From assembly GCA_900549085.1 (NCBI GenBank), contig URMO01000062.1:1-12750 (forward strand): a DNA stretch of 12,750 nucleotides, read 5' to 3'. The translations under genes and the position numbers were made by a program. The DNA is from an uncultured Collinsella sp. (GTDB taxonomy: Bacteria > Actinomycetota > Coriobacteriia > Coriobacteriales > Coriobacteriaceae). Below the pieces are notes generated by a model. That model ran no database searches and was not told the DNA's origin. It saw only the letters and a list, made by a program, of their open reading frames with translations. Shown here piece by piece: positions 1-6,161 of this stretch (positions are counted from its first letter, which is position 1; every line of letters starts with the position of its first letter).

Positions 1-1122
1 GGCGTTCTCAACGCACACCGCGACTATTTCTGGTCGACGTTTGCCCCGGTTCTCAACAATGTCATCGTCATCGCCAGCTTTATGGGCTTTGCTCCCGTGT
101 CTGCACAATTTGGCGAGCAGGCCGGTATTATCTTGATCGCAGTTGGTACGACCCTCGGCGTCTTTGTCCAGATGGCCTGCCAGATTCCCGCGCTTGGCAA
201 GCATGGCGTGCATCCTCATATCCATATCGACTTTAAGGATCCCGCGCTGCGACAGACGATCGCGCTTGGTATCCCGACGCTGCTCGCCACGGTGTGCATG
301 TTTGTCTCGACCTCCATTACCAATGCCGCCGCGCTGGTGGTGCAGCCCGAGACCGGCCCTTCCGTCATCGCATATGCGCGCCTGTGGTACACATTGCCCT
401 ATGCGCTGATCGCCGCCTCGCTTTCGACGGCACTCTATACCGAACTCTCTCACGATGCGCAGGAGAAGGATTACGACAGCGTCCGCACGGGCATTTCGCG
501 CGGTGTCGCCCAGATGCTCTTCTTCCTGATTCCGTTTGCGATGTATCTGATCGTCTTCGCCCGTCCGCTCAACATGATCTACTGCGCCGGCAAGTTCGAT
601 GAATCCGGTGTGGCGCTGGTGTCGGAGTTCCTTATCTATCTGGCACTTTCCCTGCCGCTCTACGGCGTGGTCGTGCTGATGCAGAAGAGCTTCTCGGCCC
701 TGCTCGATATGAAACCTTATAGCCGCTATTGCCTGTACTCCGCTATCGGCCAGGCCGGTTCGGTGCTGCTGTTTGGCGTGGTGCTGGGCTACGGTATGCC
801 GGCAATTGCGCTTTCGTACGTCGTTGACTACGTGGTCTTGGTCGGATGCTCACTGTGGTGGCTGCGCCGTCGTCTGCATGGCCTTCAGGTCAAGTCTATC
901 CTGCATGGCGGTTTCTTCGGCCTACTGTTCGGTGGCTTGGGCGCTGCCGCGGGCGCCGGCGTCATGTGGGCACTTGAGCACTTTGTCGGAGCGCTTGGCA
1001 GCTCGATCCTCATTACCCTGGGCTACGTTTGTGTTGCAGGCGTCGTCTCGCTCGCTGTGACTTTTGGTCTTGCCTTCGTCTTTAAGATGCCCGAGGTCTC
1101 GGCGCTGCTTCGTCGCAAGTAG
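1..1122 (+). CDS. murJ: Lipid II flippase MurJ/MviN family, C-terminal part (5' end outside window)
   Basis: This frame is open from base 1, so the gene begins upstream. About 373 C-terminal residues are present, ending at TAG 1120-1122. The protein is a string of hydrophobic segments joined by short basic or acidic loops, as expected for a 12-14 helix MOP-superfamily flippase. Motifs that fit MurJ/MviN are the entry stretch GVLNAHRDYFWSTFAPVLNN and, later, a YARLWYTLPYAL-type helix followed by a segment ending LYTELSHDAQ. MurJ moves the peptidoglycan precursor lipid II from the inner to the outer leaflet of the cytoplasmic membrane. Its stop codon abuts the uvrC start, so the two are probably co-transcribed and translationally coupled. 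Another polysaccharide flippase of the same superfamily cannot be excluded because the N-terminal half is not visible. Confidence 0.85.
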   Translation, partial: GVLNAHRDYFWSTFAPVLNNVIVIASFMGFAPVSAQFGEQAGIILIAVGTTLGVFVQMACQIPALGKHGVHPHIHIDFKDPALRQTIALGIPTLLATVCMFVSTSITNAAALVVQPETGPSVIAYARLWYTLPYALIAASLSTALYTELSHDAQEKDYDSVRTGISRGVAQMLFFLIPFAMYLIVFARPLNMIYCAGKFDESGVALVSEFLIYLALSLPLYGVVVLMQKSFSALLDMKPYSRYCLYSAIGQAGSVLLFGVVLGYGMPAIALSYVVDYVVLVGCSLWWLRRRLHGLQVKSILHGGFFGLLFGGLGAAAGAGVMWALEHFVGALGSSILITLGYVCVAGVVSLAVTFGLAFVFKMPEVSALLRRK

Positions 1123-3069
1123 GTGCGCGTGGCAGGTCACGACAACATTCCAACACTTGCCGAGCAGGTTTCGCGCGTTCCCACGCAACCCGGCTGCTAC
1201 CTTTGGAAAGATGCCAAGGGTGATGTCATCTATGTGGGCAAGGCAAAAAACCTGCGTGCCCGTATGCGTCAATACGTGACGCTGCAGGACGAGCGTCAAA
1301 AGATCCCGCTCATGATGCAGCTGGTGGCGAGCTTCGACTATATCGTGGTGGAGACCGAGCACGAGGCATTGGTGCTCGAGCGCAATCTGATTGGCCAGTA
1401 CCATCCGTACTTTAACGTCGATCTCAAAGACGATAAAAGCTATCCCTTTATCGCCATTACCAAGAGCGACTTGTTTCCGGCTATTAAATACACGCGAGAG
1501 CGTCATAAACCGGGAACGCGCTATTTTGGCCCCTATACCGATAGCCGTGCGGCGCGTGAGACCATCGATACGCTACGCAAGGTTATTCCTATTTGCTCGG
1601 CATCCTGTGCGGAATGGCGCCGCTGCCGCCGCATCGTCGAATCTCATAAGGGCGAAGAAGACATCGTCAATATGATTTGCGCGCAAAACGGGCGTCCCTG
1701 CTTTGACTACCATGTCGGGCGCGGGCCGGGCGCATGCATCGGCGCGATTTCCCCTGCCGACTATGCCAAGAACGTCAAACGTGTCGAACGTTTCTTGTCG
1801 GGCCATCGCAAGGATGTCGTTGACGAGCTTACGTCCGAGATGACGGAGGCAGCCGAGACGCTCGATTTTGAGCGTGCGGCGCGCGTCAAGCGTCGCCTGG
1901 AAGTCATTAGGGGCCTGGACGATCGCCAACAGGTCGTTTTTCCATCGAGCGTCGATATCGACGTCATCGGCTTCTATCGCGAAGAGACTATCTCTGCCGC
2001 CTGTGTCTTTGTCGTTCGCGAGGGCCGAACGGTTCGAACTTGTGAGTTTATCCTCGATAAAGGCCTGGATGTCGACGAGGAAGAGCTTCAATCGGGCTTT
2101 CTCAAGCGCTATTACGACGAGACGGCTGATATTCCAGCCGAGATCAATCTCTCTGTCGAGCTTGAGGATGCCGAAGCGTTGGGGGAGTGGCTTGCGGGCA
2201 AGCGCGAACGCTCTTGCCATCTCCATAGGCCGCAGCGCGGCGAAAAGCACCGCCTGCTCGATATGGCTTCCAAAAATGCGCGTCATGCCCTCATGCGCTA
2301 CATGATGCGCACGGGGTATGCTGACGATCGCACCAATCAGGCGCTCCTGGAGCTCGAAAGCGCGCTGGCGCTGCCTGCGCCGCCGTTGCGCATCGAGTGC
2401 TTCGATATCTCGACGTTGCACGGCACCTTTACCGTCGCTTCGATGGTGGTATTTACCAACGGCCGTGCCGACAAGAGCCAGTACCGACGCTTTAAAATCC
2501 AGGCCGAACTGGACGAGGCGAACGACTTCGTGTCGATGTCCGAGGTCCTTGGTCGGCGCTACGCTCCCGAGCGCATGGCCGACGAGCGTTTTGGCTCGCG
2601 CCCCGATTTGCTTGTTGTCGACGGCGGCAAGCCGCAGTTGACGGCAGCCATCAAACAACTTGAGGCCCTTGGACTCGATATACCAGTTTGCGGCTTGGCG
2701 AAGGCCGATGAGGAGGTTTTCGTGCCTTGGGACGAGACACCTGTCGTGCTGCCGACAGGGTCCGCTTCGCTCTATCTGATTAAACAGGTACGAGACGAAT
2801 CGCACCGTTTTGCCATTACATTCCATCGCGAGCTGCGCGATAAGGCAATGACGGTCTCGGTGCTCGACGATGTACCAGGTGTGGGACCCACTAGAAAACG
2901 TGCTATTATGCGCCATTTTGGCTCGATGAAGCGGTTGCGCGCGGCGAGTGAGAAAGAGATCGCAGAAGTTCGAGGCGTTCCTGCCGATGTCGCAAGATCG
3001 GTCCATGAGGCTCTTGCTGCCTGGAATGAAGAGCGAGACAAGGCCTCCACAAGTGGATCTGAAAACTAA
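1123..3069 (+). CDS. uvrC: UvrABC excinuclease subunit C
   Basis: UvrC is the nuclease of nucleotide excision repair; it cuts on both sides of a lesion marked by UvrA/UvrB. The 648-residue product has the full family order. An N-terminal GIY-YIG nuclease starts at residue 20, with GCY at 24-26, YVGKAKNLRAR from 37 and the metal-binding Glu near 86. A UVR-type UvrB-binding helix lies near 247-265. The RNase H-like nuclease has Asp428 (IECFDIS), Asp500 (LLVVDGGKPQ) and His561 (DESHRFA). Helix-hairpin-helix motifs occupy about 581-631 (DDVPGVGPTRKRA). The start is a GTG directly after the murJ stop; a second GTG two codons later (1129) is an alternative, and neither has an obvious ribosome binding site, which suggests coupling to murJ. 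Oddity: the cysteine cluster at residues 158-205 differs from the E. coli pattern (see findings). Confidence 0.96.
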   Translation: MRVAGHDNIPTLAEQVSRVPTQPGCYLWKDAKGDVIYVGKAKNLRARMRQYVTLQDERQKIPLMMQLVASFDYIVVETEHEALVLERNLIGQYHPYFNVDLKDDKSYPFIAITKSDLFPAIKYTRERHKPGTRYFGPYTDSRAARETIDTLRKVIPICSASCAEWRRCRRIVESHKGEEDIVNMICAQNGRPCFDYHVGRGPGACIGAISPADYAKNVKRVERFLSGHRKDVVDELTSEMTEAAETLDFERAARVKRRLEVIRGLDDRQQVVFPSSVDIDVIGFYREETISAACVFVVREGRTVRTCEFILDKGLDVDEEELQSGFLKRYYDETADIPAEINLSVELEDAEALGEWLAGKRERSCHLHRPQRGEKHRLLDMASKNARHALMRYMMRTGYADDRTNQALLELESALALPAPPLRIECFDISTLHGTFTVASMVVFTNGRADKSQYRRFKIQAELDEANDFVSMSEVLGRRYAPERMADERFGSRPDLLVVDGGKPQLTAAIKQLEALGLDIPVCGLAKADEEVFVPWDETPVVLPTGSASLYLIKQVRDESHRFAITFHRELRDKAMTVSVLDDVPGVGPTRKRAIMRHFGSMKRLRAASEKEIAEVRGVPADVARSVHEALAAWNEERDKASTSGSEN

Positions 3070-3167
3070 ACAACCCTAAATAACTGATATATATGATTGG
3101 GTGAATTTCAACCTTTTATTTCACTGTGATTGCCTGCTGGTTTCGGGTTTTATTAACGCTAAAACGT

Positions 3168-3196
3168 TTGACTAACCCAAGCGATAACCCTGCTAT
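3168..3196 (+). promoter_or_regulatory. Putative sigma-70-type promoter of the transporter operon
   Basis: TTGACT at 3168-3173 matches five of six bases of the -35 consensus. A 17-bp spacer separates it from TGCTAT at 3191-3196, a plausible but weak -10 box. Transcription would start near 3203. A short dyad, AACCC at 3186-3190 and GGGTT at 3202-3206, spans the -10 box and could bind a regulator, but five base pairs with an 11-nt gap is weak support. Confidence 0.5.
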
Positions 3197-3230
3197 CCTG
3201 CGGGTTGACGAAGACTGATATCTCACCTCG

Positions 3231-3313
3231 CCGATACATACTGTCTGCAGTATCGTTTGTCAACGAATTCGGTGAACGGTAGTAAATACCGTTCAAGCGG
3301 ATGTACGTATCGG
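3231..3313 (+). ncRNA. Candidate structured 5' leader RNA (nested multi-branch fold), class not recognised
   Basis: CCGATAC at 3231-3237 is perfectly complementary to GTATCGG at 3307-3313, giving a closing stem (P1) extendable by a G-U pair. Inside P1 lie two further perfect hairpins. P2 is ATACTG (3238-3243) with CAGTAT (3248-3253) around a TCTG loop. P3 is TGAACGGTA (3273-3281) with TACCGTTCA (3287-3295) around a GTAAA loop. A small extra stem, CGTT (3254-3257) with AACG (3262-3265), sits between them. P2 directly abuts P1, so coaxial stacking is possible. This nested arrangement is typical of riboswitch aptamers, but I match it to no known class. Alternatively, the two inner dyads are DNA operators for a repressor of the operon. 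Confidence 0.4.
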
Positions 3314-3378
3314 TCGCCGAGCGCGGCACCCAAGTTGGGTTTGTCGGCAGGTAAGGTATATGTCGTCCGCAAGTTGCG

Positions 3379-3402
3379 CGGGGGCAAGTCTAGGTGCCTC
3401 CG
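3379..3402 (+). promoter_or_regulatory. Strong leader hairpin upstream of the binding-protein gene
   Basis: CGGGGGCA (3379-3386) pairs with TGCCTCCG (3395-3402) through eight pairs, one of them G-U, around an 8-nt loop. It lies about 30 nt before the start codon. No T-run follows, so it is not a standard intrinsic terminator. Part of its 3' arm, GGTGCC (3393-3398), could instead pair with GGCACC at 3325-3330, giving two mutually exclusive folds. Confidence 0.4.
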
Positions 3403-3409
3403 GGTAAGA

Positions 3410-3428
3410 TTCTCTATTGATAGGAGAA
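3410..3428 (+). promoter_or_regulatory. Ribosome binding site of the binding-protein gene, inside a potential sequestering hairpin
   Basis: AGGAGA at 3422-3427 is a good Shine-Dalgarno sequence four bases before ATG 3432 and decides that start over an in-frame TTG at 3417. TTCTCT (3410-3415) can pair with GGAGAA (3423-3428) across a 7-nt loop (five Watson-Crick pairs plus one G-U), which would hide the site. Confidence 0.55.
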
Positions 3429-3431
3429 GAC

Positions 3432-5045
3432 ATGGCCATCATCAACAAGGGTATGTCCAGGCGTTCGTTCCTCGGCCTCACCGGCAGCGTCGCTGCTGTC
3501 GCAGGGCTTGGTCTCACTGGCTGCGGTGGCAGCTCTAGCGACGAAGGTTCCGCTTCCGGTTCCACCGATTCCGCCAACCGTGGCGGCGGCGTGATCACCG
3601 CTGGTTCCGCTTACGCTCCGTCCAGCTTCGACCCCGCCAGCACCGGCTCCGCTGTGGGCCTTGGCGCTAACTGGCACGTCGTCGAGGGTCTTTACGGCAT
3701 CGATTACCACGACTACAGCACCTTCAACGAGCTCGCCACCGACGATCCCAAGTCCGTGGACGACACCACCTTCGAGGTCACCATCCGCAAGGGCGCCAAG
3801 TTCTCCGATGGCACCGAGGTCACCGCTGACGACGTCGTCGCTTCCTACACCGCTTGCGCTGCTTCCGCTACCTATGCTCCGTTCTTCCAGCCCTTCGAGT
3901 CCATCGAGGCCAAGGACGCCAGCACTGTAACGGTCAAGACCAAGGTCCCCAACTTCTCCCTGCTCAAGGATCGTCTGGCCATCATCCGCGTTACCCCGGC
4001 TACCCAGTCCGAGGAGGATCGCGCCAAGCAGCCGATCGGTTCCGGCCCCTGGATGTACGACTCTATCTCCGATACCGAGATCACCCTGGTTCCCAACCCC
4101 GAGTACAACGGTGAGTATGCTGCCGAGGATAAGAAAATCCAGTACAGCATCCTGACCGACCCCACCGCTCGCGTTACCGCTCAGCAGGAGGGCTCCACGC
4201 TCGTTATGGAGCTCGTTACCGCTGACGCCGTCGACCAGCTCGAGAGCGCCGGCTGCAAGATCGATAACGTTCAGGGTTTCGGCACCCGCTTCATCATGTT
4301 CAACGTCGCCAAGGAGCCTTGGAACGACGTCAAGGTCCGTCAGGCTGTTATGTATGCGCTCGACACCGAGAAGATGGTCAGCAACACCTTCGCCGGCCTT
4401 GCCACCGCTGCCAGCTGCTACCTGCCCAAGAGCTTCACCAATTATCATGAGGCTTCCACGGTGTACAAGACCAACGCCAAGAAGGCTAAGAAGCTCATCG
4501 AGGAGTCCGGCATCACCCCGGGTGCCATCACCCTGCGCACCACCGACAACGAGCAGATTAAGGGCATGGCCGCCCAGGTCAAGAACGACCTCGACGCTCT
4601 CGGCTTCGATGTGACCATCCAGACCGATACCTCGCCGGCCACCTACGCTGCCATCGACGGTGGCGAGGCCTACGATATCCTCCTTGCCCCTGGCGATCCT
4701 TCCTGCTTCGGCGCTGACCCCGACCTGCTGCTCAACTGGTGGTACGGCGACAACGTCTGGATGCAGACCCGTTGCCCGTGGAAGGAGTCCGCTGAGTGGC
4801 AGAAGCTCCACAGTCTCATGGACGAAGCTCTTGCCGCCGAGGGCGACGAGCAGCAGAAGAAGTGGAACGAGTGCTTCGACATCATCGCCGACAACGCCGT
4901 TCTCTACCCCGTTGTCCACGTCAAGACCGTCTCCGCTTCCTGGGACGATCCGTCCACTGCGCCCAACGGCGAGGCTCTCGATGGCTTCAAGGGCATCGGC
5001 ACGACGAGCATGTCCTTCAGGGGCGTTGCGACCGTCAAGGCGTAA
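3432..5045 (+). CDS. ABC transporter substrate-binding lipoprotein, family 5 (Dpp/Opp type)
   Basis: The 537-residue product starts with a Tat-type signal (SRRSFLG from residue 9), a hydrophobic stretch and the lipobox LTGC with Cys31. It should therefore be exported folded and lipid-anchored on the outer face of the membrane. A Ser/Gly-rich tether follows. The mature part fits SBP_bac_5: it opens with SAYAPSSFDPAS and carries the hallmark region VRQAVMYALDTEKM in the second half. Family 5 proteins bind peptides, nickel chelates, some oligosaccharides and, in some bacteria, sialic acid. Codon choice is strongly biased to a few C- and T-ending codons, suggesting high expression. The gene is first in the transporter cluster, behind a promoter and structured leader, and is separated from the permeases by hairpins that could give it excess expression. 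The ligand is unknown; a sugar acid is inferred from the downstream enzymes. Confidence 0.92.
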   Translation: MAIINKGMSRRSFLGLTGSVAAVAGLGLTGCGGSSSDEGSASGSTDSANRGGGVITAGSAYAPSSFDPASTGSAVGLGANWHVVEGLYGIDYHDYSTFNELATDDPKSVDDTTFEVTIRKGAKFSDGTEVTADDVVASYTACAASATYAPFFQPFESIEAKDASTVTVKTKVPNFSLLKDRLAIIRVTPATQSEEDRAKQPIGSGPWMYDSISDTEITLVPNPEYNGEYAAEDKKIQYSILTDPTARVTAQQEGSTLVMELVTADAVDQLESAGCKIDNVQGFGTRFIMFNVAKEPWNDVKVRQAVMYALDTEKMVSNTFAGLATAASCYLPKSFTNYHEASTVYKTNAKKAKKLIEESGITPGAITLRTTDNEQIKGMAAQVKNDLDALGFDVTIQTDTSPATYAAIDGGEAYDILLAPGDPSCFGADPDLLLNWWYGDNVWMQTRCPWKESAEWQKLHSLMDEALAAEGDEQQKKWNECFDIIADNAVLYPVVHVKTVSASWDDPSTAPNGEALDGFKGIGTTSMSFRGVATVKA

Positions 5046-5106
5046 GACTCGCTTGAGTCTGTATGCAGGATGTCGGTCGTAAGGCAGCGTCCTCATAGTT
5101 GAAACA

Positions 5107-5140
5107 AAGACCCGGGCGACCTCGATGTCGCTCGGGTCTT
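5107..5140 (+). terminator. Strong hairpin after the binding-protein gene: attenuator or partial terminator
   Basis: AAGACCCGGGCGAC (5107-5120) pairs with GTCGCTCGGGTCTT (5127-5140), 14 pairs with one G-U, around a CTCGAT loop. The stem is terminator-strength, but the next bases are GTAATGAG rather than a U-tract. It lies between the binding protein and its permeases, where partial termination or 3'-end protection commonly gives more binding protein than permease. A smaller stem, AGACTC/GAGTCT (5045-5060), starts at the stop codon. Confidence 0.6.
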
Positions 5141-5143
5141 GTA

Positions 5144-5161
5144 ATGAGTATCCGTACTCAT
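5144..5161 (+). repeat. Perfect 7-bp inverted repeat with TCCG loop
   Basis: ATGAGTA (5144-5150) and TACTCAT (5155-5161) form a perfect stem four bases after the strong hairpin and 40 bases before the permease start. It could be an operator or a second element of the intercistronic structure. No function can be assigned from the sequence. Confidence 0.45.
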
Positions 5162-5201
5162 ATACCAGTTGGTCCTACCGACAAAAGAAAGGGGAGAGAA
5201 C

Positions 5202-6158
5202 GTGAACAACTTGCTACGTTTGATTGGAAGGCGTCTTGTGGCGCTGCCGATCATGGCATTGGGCGTCACCGTCCTGGTGTTCTTCCTTATGTCGTTCTCC
5301 AAGACCGACCCCGCCTACACGGCGTTGGGTGACGGTGCCTCGCCCGAGGCGGTTGCCGAGTACCATGAGAAGTATGGTCTGGACGACCCCTGGCCCGTGC
5401 GCTACGTGCGCTATATGGGCGATCTGATCCATGGCGACATGGGCACCTATGGTGCTGCTCGCAACTCCGTTGCCAAGCGCATCTCCACGGCCCTGCCCGT
5501 CACGATGCAGCTGACCTTTATCGGTCTTGCCATCGGTGCGGTCGTTTCGTTTTTGCTCGGCGTCATCGCGGCACTGTATCGCGACAAATGGCCGGACCAA
5601 GTGATCCGCGTCTTTTCCATCGCCGGCTTGGCAACCCCGTCGTTCTGGCTTGCCGTTCTGTTGATCCTGCTGTTCTCTTCCTACCTTAAGGTGCTCCCGG
5701 CATCGGGTGCTCTGCCTCACTTCACTACGAATCCGGTTGGCTATCTGGGACGTATGATCATGCCCGCTATCGCCTTGGCATTTCCGCTGACGGGTCAGAT
5801 GACTCGTATCGTGCGTACCGCCATGGTCGAGGAGCTCGACAAGGACTATGTCCGTATGGCTCGCGGCGCCGGCGTTCCCGAGAAGGTCGTCGTCGGCATC
5901 AACGTTCTTCGCAATGCGCTGATCACCCCGGTCACCACCCTCGGTCTTAAGATCGGTTACCTCATGGGCGGCGCCGTCGTCATCGAGGTTATCTTCAACC
6001 TCCCCGGCATGGGCACCGCGATTCTGCAGGGCGTTCAGGGCAACGAGGCGAACCTGGTTCAGGGCGTCGTTATCGTCGTTGCTCTTGCCTTCATCATCAT
6101 CAACATCGTGGTTGACATGCTCTACCTGCTCATCAACCCGCGCATCAGGACGGTGTAG
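5202..6158 (+). CDS. ABC transporter permease, DppB/OppB type
   Basis: The 318-residue integral membrane protein is the usual length for DppB. An N-terminal helix (about 11-31) is followed by an external domain, then about five more helices. The cytoplasmic EAA loop lies near residues 209-240 (DYVRMARGAGVPEKVV, then LRNAL) and contacts the ATPase. GDLIHGDMG and LPGMGTAILQGV are typical of this permease family. GTG at 5202 is chosen because AAAGGGGAG lies just upstream; an in-frame TTG at 5169 would place that site inside the gene. It pairs with the DppC-like half of the next gene, which begins three bases after this stop. Confidence 0.93.
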   Translation: MNNLLRLIGRRLVALPIMALGVTVLVFFLMSFSKTDPAYTALGDGASPEAVAEYHEKYGLDDPWPVRYVRYMGDLIHGDMGTYGAARNSVAKRISTALPVTMQLTFIGLAIGAVVSFLLGVIAALYRDKWPDQVIRVFSIAGLATPSFWLAVLLILLFSSYLKVLPASGALPHFTTNPVGYLGRMIMPAIALAFPLTGQMTRIVRTAMVEELDKDYVRMARGAGVPEKVVVGINVLRNALITPVTTLGLKIGYLMGGAVVIEVIFNLPGMGTAILQGVQGNEANLVQGVVIVVALAFIIINIVVDMLYLLINPRIRTV

Positions 6159-6161
6159 ATT

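Larger units (their letters stand above)
3070..3431 (+). other. Intergenic region between uvrC and the transporter operon
   Basis: This 362-bp gap is clearly less GC-rich in its first 100 bases than the flanking genes and contains no convincing ORF or tRNA. From 3070 to about 3160 I see only AT-rich sequence with weak, mismatched inverted repeats and no clear intrinsic terminator for uvrC. From 3168 on it holds a likely promoter, followed by a leader full of inverted repeats, annotated separately. The leader would be about 230 nt if transcription starts near 3203. Confidence 0.6.

Noticed and set aside
1573..3006. Minus-strand open frame of 477 codons opposite uvrC
   Set aside because: The plus-strand frame encodes a complete UvrC with all domains; the antisense product has no family features.
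3086..3127. Possible uvrC terminator (GGGTGAATTTCAACC followed by TTTTATTT)
   Set aside because: The stem has at most five positions with a mismatch around a 5-nt loop; too weak to call despite the T-rich tail.
3205..3238. Second promoter starting with TTGACG at 3205
   Set aside because: No -10-like hexamer at an acceptable distance; GATACA at 3233 is 22 bp away and belongs to the leader stem.
3417..3431. Upstream TTG start for the binding protein
   Set aside because: The ribosome binding site lies inside this stretch and ATG 3432 gives a standard Tat signal peptide.
3414..5096. Minus-strand open frame of 560 codons opposite the binding-protein gene
   Set aside because: Gly/Val/Asp/Leu-rich shadow of a highly biased coding sequence, with no recognisable domain and no ribosome binding site.
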